From Candidatus Saccharimonadota bacterium (GTDB lineage Bacteria > Patescibacteriota > Saccharimonadia > Saccharimonadales > Saccharimonadaceae): DNA of 64,000 bases. A program made the translations under genes and the position numbers. This document shows, one piece after another, positions 45,474-54,834 of this stretch. The DNA is taken from the NCBI GenBank assembly GCA_024402895.1, contig JAKSSX010000004.1, positions 1-64,000 of the forward strand, read 5' to 3'. The notes under the pieces are model-generated. The model was not told the DNA's origin. It searched no databases and saw only the letters and a list, made by a program, of their open reading frames with translations. Within the stretch, counting starts at the first letter, position 1. Each line of letters starts with the position of its first letter.

Positions 45474-46058
45474 ATGAAGAATTATTTGGTTCCTACAGTT
45501 GTTGAAGAGAGTAATCGCGGCGAGCGCGCCTATGATATCTACTCTCGTCTTTTGAAAGAACGTGTGATTTTTATGGGAGAGGAAGTTAATTCTGCGACTG
45601 CAAATATTGTAATCGCTCAGCTTCTTCATCTTGCCTATGAAGATCCTAAAAAAGATATTAAGCTTTATATTAACTCTCCTGGCGGCTCCGTCTATGATGG
45701 TCTCGCAATTATCGATACTATGAATTATATTCAGCCCGACGTTCAGACTATCGGTATTGGCCTACAAGCTTCCATGGGCGCAATGTTGCTCTCGAGCGGC
45801 GCAAAAGGTAAACGCTTCGCATTGCCAAATGCTCGCATTATGATTCATCAGCCAAGCTCTGGTACTGAAGGCAAGATTACCGATCAGGAAATTGCTCTTA
45901 AAGAGGGCATTTACCTCAAGAAAGTTCTTGCTGAGATGATGGCAAAAAATACTGGCAAAAAGTATGAGCAAGTTGTCGAAGATATGGAGCGCGACAATTG
46001 GATGTCCGCAAAAGAAGCCATGGAATATGGCATTATTGACGAAGTTATTGAAGGATAA
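45474..46058 (+). CDS. clpP: ClpP protease subunit
   Basis: A 194-residue serine protease subunit: [10 protein letters not shown], catalytic Ser100 in [10 protein letters not shown], His125 in MIHQPSSG, and the [11 protein letters not shown]-like segment ([18 protein letters not shown]) with the third acid residue. It forms the 14-mer chamber served by ClpC. TATAAT ends six bases before the ATG, downstream of a CIRCE element. A strong bidirectional terminator follows. Confidence 0.96.
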   Translation: MKNYLVPTVVEESNRGERAYDIYSRLLKERVIFMGEEVNSATANIVIAQLLHLAYEDPKKDIKLYINSPGGSVYDGLAIIDTMNYIQPDVQTIGIGLQASMGAMLLSSGAKGKRFALPNARIMIHQPSSGTEGKITDQEIALKEGIYLKKVLAEMMAKNTGKKYEQVVEDMERDNWMSAKEAMEYGIIDEVIEG

Positions 46059-46069
46059 TTTTAAACAAA

Positions 46070-46106
46070 GAAAAACACCCGAGTTTCCGGTACTCGGGTG
46101 ATTTTT
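46070..46106. terminator. Bidirectional terminator after clpP
   Basis: CACCCGAGT pairs with ACTCGGGTG around TTCCGGT, flanked by A-run and T-run. It ends clpP and the convergent minus-strand gene. Confidence 0.92.
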
Positions 46107-46112
46107 TATTCA

Positions 46113-46805
46113 TCAGTTCTCAACAGGTAATTCGGCGTCACAATAATAGCTAGCCATCTCGGCCATAATAAGACCGTCGATTTCTGCGACCTTATCTTCG
46201 GGTGCTGTAAGAACTCGAATTTCTCGCCATAAATAGTCGAGCTCATCGAAGCCGATGATAAAATCTTTTTCGCCTGCGGTAGCTTCGGTTGTGAAATCTG
46301 TTGCGGACTGATGATTATAGGCTTTTATCCAAGTCTCATCACTTTTTCCGACAGATATTGAATCGCCGTTTATGAAACCTCTTGAATCATAGAAGATTTC
46401 AATTTTAAACGTCGCTTCATCTGAATATCCGATAGGAGTAATGATGATCGAATCTTCTGAAACTAAGTAACTGCATCCTGCCGTCTCCGCGACTCTAGCA
46501 AAATCGAATTTTTCTCCTGTATAGAAATCGACTTCGCGCTTGTCCTTGAAAGCGTCAAACGATGCTTCTTTACTCTCGTGGGTTTTGTCGACGGCTTCTG
46601 ACTTTACGATGGTAATAATTTCTACCTCGTCGGGAGTGTCGGCAATGGGGTTCAATGGTGCTGTGAGCGGTTCTTCGTCGATAACGGTTACCGATTTTAT
46701 AGCTGAATAGCCGCTTTTATGCAAATCATAAAGAAATATTGCTGCTAATGTAAGTAGCGATAAGCAGCACACGAGTAAAGCCAAATATGCTCTTTTGTTA
46801 CTCAA
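46113..46805 (-). CDS. Membrane-anchored or secreted acidic protein, unknown
   Basis: A 230-residue protein with an N-terminal helix (about 7-27, possibly a signal anchor), a linker rich in Asp/Glu/Pro, and an external domain with YTGEKFDFARVAE, LVSEDSIIITPIGY and a DELDYLWREIRVL helix. It has three Cys in the exported part. The start is TTG at 46805, supported by GGAGGTG seven bases before it. A TTGACT-17-TATAAT promoter (46892-46920, minus strand) gives a leader of about 80 bases. I do not recognise it. Confidence 0.7.
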   Translation of the reverse strand: MSNKRAYLALLVCCLSLLTLAAIFLYDLHKSGYSAIKSVTVIDEEPLTAPLNPIADTPDEVEIITIVKSEAVDKTHESKEASFDAFKDKREVDFYTGEKFDFARVAETAGCSYLVSEDSIIITPIGYSDEATFKIEIFYDSRGFINGDSISVGKSDETWIKAYNHQSATDFTTEATAGEKDFIIGFDELDYLWREIRVLTAPEDKVAEIDGLIMAEMASYYCDAELPVEN

Positions 46806-46891
46806 ATAAACGCACCTCCTGTAGCAAGCTAAGATTCCAAAAAATTTTCCGGATAAAATCTAAAAGAACCTTGCATAACGCTAACCTTCTA

Positions 46892-46920
46892 ATTATACCA
46901 TAAACGGAAAAAATAGTCAA
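46892..46920 (-). promoter_or_regulatory. Promoter of the exported acidic protein
   Basis: Minus strand TTGACT (46915-46920), 17 bases ending CCGTTTATGG, TATAAT (46892-46897). The spacer shares CCGTTT.TGG with the promoter at 49399-49427. It is back to back with the radA -10 box (TAAACT 46928-46933). Confidence 0.8.
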
Positions 46921-46939
46921 TAAGTGATAAACTATAGAT

Positions 46940-48301
46940 ATGGCAAAATCCAAAGCAAAATTCGTCTGTCAAAACTGTGGCGCGAGCTTCATTAAATGGG
47001 CTGGGCGCTGTGAAAATTGTGGGGAATGGAATACTTTATTGGAGCAGGAAGTTCCGACTGAAGCGGAGGCGAAATCCGCCCTCGCAAAAGGTGCGGTTTC
47101 TGGCAAAAAACTTGCGGCTGTTTCGATTAATACAATCGAGCCTTCCGATGCTGGCAGTCGCCTAAAGACCGGTTTTGCGGATTTTGATACGGTTCTTGGT
47201 GGCGGTATTTTGCTTGGAGGCGTTGCGCTCCTCGCTGGCCAGCCGGGCATTGGTAAATCTACGCTTCTTATGCAGATTTGCGCAAACGTTTCTAATAAAA
47301 ATCACAAGGTTTTGTATGTTTCTGGCGAGGAATCCGCAGGGCAAGTTAAGCTTCGTGCTGTGCGTCTAGGCGCGGCTTCCGATCAGCTTCATTTTGCTAG
47401 CTCGGCATCAGGCAATGATATTGCGAAAACCATCGAAGAAGGCGATTACGAGCTTGTTATTGTCGACTCGATTCAGACTTTGAGCCTTGCAGAAATCTCC
47501 TCTGCGCCAGGCACAGTGAGTCAGGTTAGCAACTGCGGTAATCTTATTATTCGCGCCGCAAAAAGTAGCAATACGGCGGTAATTATTGTTGGCCACGTCA
47601 CGAAGGACGGTACGCTCGCTGGCCCAAAGGTCCTCGAGCATCTCGTTGATGTTGTTTTGAATTTTGAAGGCGATCGCTACGGTGGTTTTAAGACTGTTCG
47701 AGCCGTCAAAAACCGCTTTGGTTCTACAACTGAAGTTGCGATTTTTGAAATGTCTGCCGATGGTCTTGAAGAAGTTAAGAATCCTTCCGAGGCTTTGCTT
47801 TCTGAGCGTCAAAATACCGATGGTAGTATTATTATGGCGACAATTGAGGGCGCTCGTCCGCTTCTTGTCGAGATTCAGGCGCTCGTTAATCCTACGAGCT
47901 TCGGCTATCCAAAACGCACGGCGAGTGGTTTCGATTTGAATCGCCTAAATCTTCTTATTGCGGTACTAGAAAAGCGCACAAAGCTTAAACTTCAGGATAA
48001 AGACATCTTCATTAACGTTGTCGGTGGTATGAAATTGAACGATTCTGCGGCAGATTTGGCAATCTGTATGGCGATCGCAAGTGCTGCAGCTGGCAGAAAA
48101 CTCGACGAAAAAGTTGTCGTCTTTGGCGAGGTTGGTCTTGGCGGGGAAATCCGTTCCGTTATTGCGCCAGATCGCCGTATTGCTGAGGCAAAGAAGCTAG
48201 GTTTTAAGAATGCAATCGCGCCAACGACGATTAAGGATAAGTTCGTCCTTCCAGTCAAAGACCTTCGCTCGGCACTAGTCAATTATATGAACAATAAATA
48301 A
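46940..48301 (+). CDS. radA: DNA repair ATPase RadA
   Basis: A 453-residue RadA/Sms: zinc finger Cys10, Cys13, Cys24, Cys27, RecA-like Walker A GQPGIGKST (100-108), the RadA-specific KNRFGSTTE motif and a C-terminal Lon-like domain. It extends branches during recombination and natural transformation, which agrees with dprA in the same window. TAAACT (46928-46933) ends six bases before the ATG. Confidence 0.96.
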   Translation: MAKSKAKFVCQNCGASFIKWAGRCENCGEWNTLLEQEVPTEAEAKSALAKGAVSGKKLAAVSINTIEPSDAGSRLKTGFADFDTVLGGGILLGGVALLAGQPGIGKSTLLMQICANVSNKNHKVLYVSGEESAGQVKLRAVRLGAASDQLHFASSASGNDIAKTIEEGDYELVIVDSIQTLSLAEISSAPGTVSQVSNCGNLIIRAAKSSNTAVIIVGHVTKDGTLAGPKVLEHLVDVVLNFEGDRYGGFKTVRAVKNRFGSTTEVAIFEMSADGLEEVKNPSEALLSERQNTDGSIIMATIEGARPLLVEIQALVNPTSFGYPKRTASGFDLNRLNLLIAVLEKRTKLKLQDKDIFINVVGGMKLNDSAADLAICMAIASAAAGRKLDEKVVVFGEVGLGGEIRSVIAPDRRIAEAKKLGFKNAIAPTTIKDKFVLPVKDLRSALVNYMNNK

Positions 48302-48340
48302 CTTGCATCTGACCCTAATCTGTGGTAAAATAAGCCCAAT

Positions 48341-48607
48341 ATGATTACTAAAGATAACAAAGCTAAAGCTATTGCGAAGCTTGCCCGCAGCGACAAAGAT
48401 GTCGGCTCCCCAGAGGTTCAGGTTTCTGTTTTGACCGAACGCATCAAGGAAGTTACCGAGCATGTCAAGGCAAACAAGCATGACTTTATGGCTAAGCGCG
48501 GTCTCATCCAGATGGTTGGTCAGCGCAAAAAGTTGCTAAAGTATCTTGAGAAGACTGATTTCGAGACTTACAAAGCAACCGTCGCCAAACTTGGTCTCCG
48601 CAAATAA
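48341..48607 (+). CDS. rpsO: Ribosomal protein S15
   Basis: An 88-residue S15: GSPEVQVSVLTERI, LTEHLK-like TEHVKANKHD and the RKKLLKYLEKTD segment are all there. It binds 16S rRNA in the platform. TAAAAT (48326-48331) ends nine bases before the ATG. A terminator follows directly. The usual rpsO-pnp order is kept, but an unrelated minus-strand gene sits between them. Confidence 0.97.
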   Translation: MITKDNKAKAIAKLARSDKDVGSPEVQVSVLTERIKEVTEHVKANKHDFMAKRGLIQMVGQRKKLLKYLEKTDFETYKATVAKLGLRK

Positions 48608-48611
48608 TAAG

Positions 48612-48650
48612 AAATCCGACCCACGATATCAGGGCCGGATTTTTTTCGTC
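48612..48650 (+). terminator. rpsO terminator
   Basis: AATCCGACCC pairs with GGGCCGGATT (one bulge) and is followed by a T-run. Confidence 0.85.
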
Positions 48651-48663
48651 TTACAAAAAGGCA

Positions 48664-48693
48664 TGAAAAAGGCCCGCGAATGAGCGGACCTTA
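48664..48693 (-). terminator. Terminator for the convergent gene
   Basis: AAGGCCCGC pairs with GCGGACCTT around GAATGA, with an A-run that reads as T-run on the minus strand, just past the stop at 48714. Confidence 0.75.
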
Positions 48694-48713
48694 TTGGGGG
48701 TGCGTGTAAGATT

Positions 48714-49304
48714 TTAAATAACTAAAAGCTCACTGAAATCCATGGAAATTTCATCAAGAACCTTTGCTGCGGACTTTGTACTCGCCGTTGCAATCTGATC
48801 CGCGAAATACTGCATTAAGAATTCTTTCGCTTTAACCATGTTGGCGTTTCTGAACGAAACATCTGCGTCGTGACGATATCTTATTCCTCTCTCGTATTCG
48901 CAGTAGCCCTGGCATGAGTCGAGCTCAAAGCAAATATGATCTCCGCGATCGTAGATTGAAGGCAATACTACGTTTCGCTTGAGGTAGTCCTTTCTGAATG
49001 GAACCCAGACGTTCTCGATGAAGATGTTACGTCCTTTGGAGTCTGTCTCGGTAATATTAGGGACTGCTGTTTTGTCCAACTTAAACATGATGCGGCTAAT
49101 GAGTGATTCGCCGTCAACATCAGCGATTTCTTCGATAAGTTCGCAAGGCGCAATAAGTACATCTGTGGAACCTATATTATGGCTCACGAATATGCTGGCT
49201 CTACGCCCATTTCGGATACTTTCAAACTTCTCTGCAAGTTCATCCTTGCTGTGATTACCTGCGATGGCAATCTTGGTTCTAGATACTTCTGTTAAATCTA
49301 CCAT
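48714..49304 (-). CDS. Unknown soluble protein with strong ribosome site
   Basis: A 196-residue protein, no membrane segment, that I do not recognise. It mixes a beta region (RRASIFVSHNIGSTDVLIA), an acidic middle, and a C-terminal helical part (VKAKEFLMQYFADQIATAS). The segment CQGYCEYERGIRYRHD holds a close Cys pair. GGAGGT lies about ten bases before the ATG, and the promoter TTGACC-17-TATAAT (49399-49427, minus strand) makes a leader of about 90 bases. It lies between rpsO and pnp on the other strand. Confidence 0.7.
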   Translation of the reverse strand: MVDLTEVSRTKIAIAGNHSKDELAEKFESIRNGRRASIFVSHNIGSTDVLIAPCELIEEIADVDGESLISRIMFKLDKTAVPNITETDSKGRNIFIENVWVPFRKDYLKRNVVLPSIYDRGDHICFELDSCQGYCEYERGIRYRHDADVSFRNANMVKAKEFLMQYFADQIATASTKSAAKVLDEISMDFSELLVI

Positions 49305-49398
49305 TATTTTAATTACCTCCTTCGGAAAATGGCTGTCTCTGTACTAGCGGTGTTGCTTGCTTTTTGTCCTCTTACAATTGACGAAAAGCACATCTATA

Positions 49399-49427
49399 AT
49401 TATACCACAAACGGCTTAAATGGTCAA
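49399..49427 (-). promoter_or_regulatory. Promoter of the gene at 48714-49304
   Basis: Minus strand TTGACC (49422-49427), 17 bases with CCGTTTGTGG, TATAAT (49399-49404). The plus-strand pnp -10 box TATAAT (49435-49440) is just outside it, so the two promoters are back to back. Confidence 0.8.
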
Positions 49428-49459
49428 TGTATGCTATAATATAGGCATAAATAACAAAT

Positions 49460-49519
49460 CGAGAAAATGATAGATATTTTCTCGCAATTACTTGCGACAG
49501 AATACTTATTATTTTCTCG
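49460..49519 (+). promoter_or_regulatory. Switch-like leader of pnp
   Basis: CGAGAAAAT (49460-49468) can pair with ATTTTCTCG at 49476-49484, or with an identical ATTTTCTCG at 49511-49519, which touches the AGGAAAGG ribosome site. A small CGCAA/TTGCG hairpin lies between. The alternatives would expose or mask the ribosome site. Confidence 0.5.
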
Positions 49520-49534
49520 AGGAAAGGCAATTTG

Positions 49535-51721
49535 ATGGACATCATCAACCCAAGCGGTAAGAAAACCTTCAAGCTTGAGACTGATTTTTGCGGCCGCAAA
49601 CTTGGTCTTGAAGTGAATCGTGTCGGTTTCCGTACCACTTCATCAGTACTCGTTACTTACGGTGATACAGTCGTTCTCGGCTCTGTCGTCGTCGGTACTA
49701 AGCCAGTAGTTCAGGATTTCTTCCCACTATCTATCGATTACGAAGAAAAATACTACGCTTCTGGCAAAATCAGCAGTAGCAAATTCATCAAGCGCGAAGG
49801 TAAGCCTTCCGATAACGCAGTCCTAGTTGGTCGCCTTATCGATCGCCCAATCCGCCCACTATTTCCAAAGGGTTATCGCCAGGAAATTCAGGTAGTTACA
49901 ACTGTTCTATCTATGGATCCTAGCTTCCGCCCAGACGTAATTGCAATGATTGCAGCATCTAGCGCACTCATGCTCGCTGGCGTTCCATTTGACGGTCCTA
50001 TCGCAGGTCTCCGCATTGGTCGCGTAAACGGCGAATATAAGGCATTCTTGAGCCCAGAAGAACGTGAAGCTTCCGATCTTGATCTCGTTGTCGCTGGTAA
50101 AGATTCCGGTATCACCATGGTTGAAGCTGGCGCAAACGAAGTCCCTGAGGATGTTATCGTTGGCGGTCTCGAATGGGGTCTAAAGATGATTCAGCCTGCT
50201 ATTGAGCTCCAGAACAAACTCCGCGAAGAGGTTGGCGTAGAAGAGAAAGAATATACTCTCATTCTTCCTAACGAAGAATATCAGGCTAAGGTTGATAACT
50301 GGATGGAAGGCAAACTTGGTCCAGAACTCCGTACTCAGAACACTATCGAGCGCAACAATCTTATCGACGAAATTCGTTGGGCAATGCACGATGAATTCTG
50401 CCAGGAAATCACCGACGAAGAAGCTGGCATCACTGATAAGATGACCGAGGAAGAGAAGATTAATGCTCGCACGCATTATTATGATGAGCACTTCCGCGCT
50501 GAATATAATGATGCGTTCGAACTCGCTGTTAAGCATGATGTTCGCAAGCATATTATCGAAGACGGCATCCGTCCAGATGGTCGCAAACTTAACGAAGTTC
50601 GCCCACTCAGCTCTCAGGTTGGTATCTTGCCACGCACTCATGGCTCAAGCCTCTTTACCCGTGGCGTAACTCAGGCTATGAATATCGTTACTTTGGCTCC
50701 GCTCAGCTATGCACAGCTAGTTGATACTATGGAAGTTACCGACGGTACTCGCCGTTACATGCATCACTACAACGCACCTGGCTATACTGTTGGTGAAATT
50801 TCTCGCCTCGGTAGCCCTGGACGTCGTGAAGTTGGTCACGGTTACCTCGCAGAGCGCGCACTTATTCCAGTTCTTCCTAGCGAAGAGGAATTCCCATACG
50901 CAATCCGCAGCGTCACCGAGATTATGTCTCAGAACGGTTCTACCTCAATGGCAGCAACTTGTAGCTCATGTTTAGCACTTATGGATGCTGGCGTTCCACT
51001 GAAGCGTCCAGTTTCCGGCGTTGCTATGGGTCTCATGATGGATGGCGATAAGCCTTACGTCTTGACCGACCTTATGGACGCAGAAGACTTTGCTGGCGAT
51101 ATGGACTTCAAGGTTACCGGTACTACCGAAGGTGTTACTGCACTTCAGATGGATATGAAGGTTCATGGTCTCCCAGTAGAGGTCTTGAAGCAGGCTATTG
51201 CTCAGGCACATGAAGGCCGCATGTTCATCTTGAATCATATGCTTAGCGTCCTCGAAGGCCCACGCGACCATATCAGCCCATACGCTCCTCAGATTGAGAA
51301 ACTCATGGTTAACCCAAATAAGATTGGCGCAATCATCGGCAAGGGCGGTGAAATGATTAATAAGATCACTTCCGAGACTGGCGCAGAGGTTAATATCGAA
51401 GAGAATGGTCTTGTCACTATCGCAGCATCTGACGCTGACAAGATTCAGAAAGCTCTCGATTGGATTAAGTCTCTCGTAGAAGAGCCAGAACCAGGTAAGA
51501 TCTACAAAGGTAAAGTTGTTTCCATTAAGGACTTCGGTGCTTTCGTAAATATTCTTCCTGGCATCGACGGTATGCTTCACATTTCTCAGATTTCTGAAAA
51601 GCATCTCGATAAGGTTACTGACGTGCTCCACATGGGCGATGAAATCAAGGTTCGCCTTGATGCGATCGACGATAAGGGTCGTCTCAGCCTATCAATGAAG
51701 AATGTTGATCAGAATGCTTAA
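49535..51721 (+). CDS. pnp: Polyribonucleotide nucleotidyltransferase (PNPase)
   Basis: A 728-residue phosphorolytic 3'-5' exoribonuclease: two RNase PH domains (first about 10-230, second about 330-560, with GTRRYMHHYNAPGY-like core and the EIMSQNGSTSMA active-site region), an all-helical linker, then KH (PNKIGAIIGKGGEMI, about 590-605) and S1 (GKVVSIKDFGAFVNILPG). The ATG at 49535 follows AGGAAAGG; a TTG just upstream is a possible but less likely start. It has a leader of about 90 bases with alternative hairpins. It degrades mRNA and matures RNA ends. Confidence 0.97.
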   Translation: MDIINPSGKKTFKLETDFCGRKLGLEVNRVGFRTTSSVLVTYGDTVVLGSVVVGTKPVVQDFFPLSIDYEEKYYASGKISSSKFIKREGKPSDNAVLVGRLIDRPIRPLFPKGYRQEIQVVTTVLSMDPSFRPDVIAMIAASSALMLAGVPFDGPIAGLRIGRVNGEYKAFLSPEEREASDLDLVVAGKDSGITMVEAGANEVPEDVIVGGLEWGLKMIQPAIELQNKLREEVGVEEKEYTLILPNEEYQAKVDNWMEGKLGPELRTQNTIERNNLIDEIRWAMHDEFCQEITDEEAGITDKMTEEEKINARTHYYDEHFRAEYNDAFELAVKHDVRKHIIEDGIRPDGRKLNEVRPLSSQVGILPRTHGSSLFTRGVTQAMNIVTLAPLSYAQLVDTMEVTDGTRRYMHHYNAPGYTVGEISRLGSPGRREVGHGYLAERALIPVLPSEEEFPYAIRSVTEIMSQNGSTSMAATCSSCLALMDAGVPLKRPVSGVAMGLMMDGDKPYVLTDLMDAEDFAGDMDFKVTGTTEGVTALQMDMKVHGLPVEVLKQAIAQAHEGRMFILNHMLSVLEGPRDHISPYAPQIEKLMVNPNKIGAIIGKGGEMINKITSETGAEVNIEENGLVTIAASDADKIQKALDWIKSLVEEPEPGKIYKGKVVSIKDFGAFVNILPGIDGMLHISQISEKHLDKVTDVLHMGDEIKVRLDAIDDKGRLSLSMKNVDQNA

Positions 51722-51743
51722 TCTGTAAAAGCATAAACATTTA

Positions 51744-51782
51744 AAATAACCAGGATTTTATTGCATAATCCTGGTTATTTTT
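51744..51782 (+). terminator. pnp terminator
   Basis: AAATAACCAGGATT pairs with AATCCTGGTTATTT around a short loop, followed by T. Confidence 0.92.
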
Positions 51783-51826
51783 GTGCTAATATTATATTAA
51801 ACATAACTTAAAGGAGAATAGTTATT

Positions 51827-52519
51827 ATGGCAACTCAACCCGTGGTTGATCCTGTCAAAATGCCTTCTGTAAAGGCAGACAACAAAGTCATCGCAACTAT
51901 CAACGCAGTAAGCCTCACGCTCGCTACGTTCATGGGCTGGATGACTATCTTTGCAGCAATTGCAAGCTTTACTAAGAAAGGTTGGAGTGTTGGTATCCCA
52001 TTCATCGATATCATCCTCGGCGCAAACGCTGGTCACCTTGGCTACGTATTTGCAACCGGCCTTCTAACTGTAGTATTTGCAGTTATTGGTCTTATTACTG
52101 CTCGCAAGATCACTGACATCAACGCAATGAAGAGCTCCTGGAAGTGCGTACGCAACTTCTTCGTACTCGTAGCTTGCGCTGAGGTATTCAAGATGGTCGC
52201 TCTTGCTATTTACGCTCTTTGCGGTCTTGGCAAGAAGTCTGGCGTTGATCAGGGTTATCTCTGGCTCAACGGCTTCCTATCAAACGCTCTAGCAGCCGCA
52301 GCAGCAGTTGCTGTAGTATTTGTATCCAACGCAATCGCAGCTGGTAAGACTCAGGTTCTAAGCCTTATCCGCTTCATCGCTCTTGGTGTTGCTTCCGTAG
52401 CACTTATCCTAGCTGTAGTCTCCATGTTCGTAAACTTCTACGGCAAGAAGAGCAGCAGCAGCTATGATCTCGAAGATGCTTTGGATAGCGCAAGCAGCTG
52501 GCTTGATTATCTAAAATAA
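51827..52519 (+). CDS. Polytopic membrane protein, unknown
   Basis: A 230-residue protein with about five hydrophobic helices (about 22-48, 70-92, 106-130, 150-172, 180-205), a small-residue-rich composition (Ala, Gly, Val, Ile) and a Ser-rich tail with DLEDALDSASSWLDYL. AAAGGAG precedes the ATG with good spacing, and the gene sits alone between two strong terminators, hence an independent, probably well-expressed unit. Codons are the highly regular type seen in pnp. I do not recognise the family. Confidence 0.78.
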   Translation: MATQPVVDPVKMPSVKADNKVIATINAVSLTLATFMGWMTIFAAIASFTKKGWSVGIPFIDIILGANAGHLGYVFATGLLTVVFAVIGLITARKITDINAMKSSWKCVRNFFVLVACAEVFKMVALAIYALCGLGKKSGVDQGYLWLNGFLSNALAAAAAVAVVFVSNAIAAGKTQVLSLIRFIALGVASVALILAVVSMFVNFYGKKSSSSYDLEDALDSASSWLDYLK

Positions 52520-52536
52520 TCAGTTGAGTTTTAATA

Positions 52537-52567
52537 AAAAGAGAAGCGCATATGCTTCTCTTTTTTA
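52537..52567 (+). terminator. Terminator
   Basis: AAAGAGAAGC pairs with GCTTCTCTTT around GCATAT plus T-run, immediately upstream of the ftsK promoter. Confidence 0.9.
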
Positions 52568-52585
52568 TGTTATAATTTAAGATAT

Positions 52586-54817
52586 ATGGCACAGAAAAAG
52601 AGAGGTAGAAAACGCAAGTCGGCTAAAGAAGAAGCTCCAAAGCATGAGCTTCCGGGCGGTTTTTGGCGCCAAGCGCTTGCAATTGTATTCTTAGTTATTG
52701 CAGTAACTTTTGTCGCGATGTGGTTTGGCGCAGGCCAGAACGCAGTCTTTTTGCAAGTTGTAAAAGATTTCTGTGACAAGGCATTTGGTTTTACTACTTA
52801 CTTATTCCCATTCATTTTGACTTATATTTCCGTCATGATTTTCCGCGCACCAAATAACCGTGTCGATACGAGTGTTTGGGTCGCTTCGACTCTCATGATT
52901 TTCTGGTTCTGTGGTATTTTTGGCGTCGGCAGTTACGGCACTCCAAGCAATACCGGTGGTGTAATAGGCGAATATATGAATAATTTCGCAGTCCGCAACC
53001 TCGGCAGCGGTGTTTCAATTATGATTTATATCGTTTTAATTCTCATTACTGCGCTCTTCATGTATGCGGAAACTCCACTTGCGCTCTTCCGTAAAATCGC
53101 TGCTATCTTCAAGACTAGCAAAGACAGCGAAGATGCCGAAAATGCTCGCATAATGCGCAAGAATAAAGAAAAAGACGTCGAAAAAGATAAAACTAGTGAC
53201 CTTAAGATTGTTGCTAATGTAGAAACTGTTGATCATGGCGCAGCCGAACCAAAGCCTTCACTCTTTAAGACGAAGGGAATGGCAGAAGTTAAAACTGCTC
53301 CAGAAGAACCGATGGCTCTCGTTGCTGTCTCTGATCCAAACTGGAAGATGCCTCCTATGGATCTTTTGAATCGCAAAACTACTCCGGCTGATCCGGGCGA
53401 CACCGAAGCTAATGCTCGTATTATTAAAGATACTCTCGCTCAGTTCGATATTGACGTTACTGTTGATGGCGCAAATCTTGGCCCGCGCATTACTCAGTAC
53501 ACGCTTCGTCCACCTGCAGGCATCCGTGTTAACAAGCTTTTGCAGTATGATAAGAACCTTGCTATGTCGCTTGCGGCGGATAAGATTCGTATTGAGGCTC
53601 CAATTCCACGTACAAACATGGTCGGTATTGAGGTTCCAAATATTACGCCAGCTAGCGTTGGCCTTCATGAGCTTCTTCGCGCAACTGAATGGCGCAAGAT
53701 GGCTAGCGAAAAACCACTCGCATTTACTGTAGGTAAGGATATTGCTGGTCAGGTTGTCGTTGGTGATCTCGCAAAGATGCCTCACCTTCTCATTGCTGGT
53801 ACTACTGGTTCTGGTAAGTCCGTCATGACTAACGTTTTGATTAGCTCATTGCTTTACCATAATTCTCCAAGCGATTTGAAGCTTATCATTGTCGACCCTA
53901 AGCAGGTTGAAATGGCTGCGTATGAAGATATTCCTCATCTTTTGACGCCAGTTATTAACTCTACCGATAAAGCACTTAGTGCTATGAAGTGGGCAGTTGG
54001 CGAGATGGAGAAGCGCTACACAATCATGAGCAAAGAGCGCGTCAAAAATATTATCGACTATAACACGAAGATGGCAGACCAGGGTGGTACTGTTACGATT
54101 GCTGACGAAGATGGCAATCCTCAGGAACATAACAATGGCAAGATGCCATATATCGTCGTAATCGTAGATGAGATGGCGGATCTTATGATGACTGCCGGTA
54201 AAGAGCTTGAAATGCTAATTGTTCGCATTGCTCAGAAGGGCCGTGCTGCAGGTATCCATCTCGTTCTCGCAACTCAGCGTCCAGAAGTCAAGGTTGTTAC
54301 TGGTCTTATCAAGGCTAACATTCCTGGTCGTATTGCATTCGCAGTTAACAACGGTGTTGACTCCCGCGTTATGCTCGATGCTGTCGGTGCGGAAAAGCTT
54401 CTCGGCTCTGGCGATATGTTATTCTTGACTACTGAAATGATGGGCAAACCTCGTCGCGTTCAGGGTGCCTTTGTTAGTGATAAGGAAATTGCAAAGATTA
54501 CTGATTTCTTGCGCCAGCAGGCTCCACCACAGTATAACGACGAAGTTATTTCTCAGTCTGTTTCCGTTCCTGGTATGCCAGGCTCTGGCGGCGGCAGTAT
54601 GGGCGGTGGCGGTGACGTCGAGCGTCAAGCTGCAGAGATTGCAATTCGCGCTGGTAAACTTTCTACGTCACTTCTTCAGCGTCAGCTACATATCGGCTAT
54701 GGTCGCGCAGCGTCAATTATCGATGAACTCGAAGCAAAGGGTGTTGTTGGCCCGGCAACTGGCGGCAATAAGCCACGCGACGTTTTGATTACGTCTATCG
54801 AAGAATATCCAGGATAG
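52586..54817 (+). CDS. ftsK: DNA translocase FtsK/SpoIIIE
   Basis: A 743-residue translocase: N-terminal membrane part with about four helices (28-50 to 150-170), a charged linker (about 175-260), then the RecA-like motor with Walker A AGTTGSGKSV (about 405-414), Walker B VIVDEMADL and a C-terminal gamma winged helix (HIGYGRAASIIDELEAKG). It pumps DNA through the septum at division. TATAAT (52571-52576) ends nine bases before the ATG. Confidence 0.96.
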   Translation: MAQKKRGRKRKSAKEEAPKHELPGGFWRQALAIVFLVIAVTFVAMWFGAGQNAVFLQVVKDFCDKAFGFTTYLFPFILTYISVMIFRAPNNRVDTSVWVASTLMIFWFCGIFGVGSYGTPSNTGGVIGEYMNNFAVRNLGSGVSIMIYIVLILITALFMYAETPLALFRKIAAIFKTSKDSEDAENARIMRKNKEKDVEKDKTSDLKIVANVETVDHGAAEPKPSLFKTKGMAEVKTAPEEPMALVAVSDPNWKMPPMDLLNRKTTPADPGDTEANARIIKDTLAQFDIDVTVDGANLGPRITQYTLRPPAGIRVNKLLQYDKNLAMSLAADKIRIEAPIPRTNMVGIEVPNITPASVGLHELLRATEWRKMASEKPLAFTVGKDIAGQVVVGDLAKMPHLLIAGTTGSGKSVMTNVLISSLLYHNSPSDLKLIIVDPKQVEMAAYEDIPHLLTPVINSTDKALSAMKWAVGEMEKRYTIMSKERVKNIIDYNTKMADQGGTVTIADEDGNPQEHNNGKMPYIVVIVDEMADLMMTAGKELEMLIVRIAQKGRAAGIHLVLATQRPEVKVVTGLIKANIPGRIAFAVNNGVDSRVMLDAVGAEKLLGSGDMLFLTTEMMGKPRRVQGAFVSDKEIAKITDFLRQQAPPQYNDEVISQSVSVPGMPGSGGGSMGGGGDVERQAAEIAIRAGKLSTSLLQRQLHIGYGRAASIIDELEAKGVVGPATGGNKPRDVLITSIEEYPG

Positions 54818-54834
54818 TATGTTATACTATCAAT

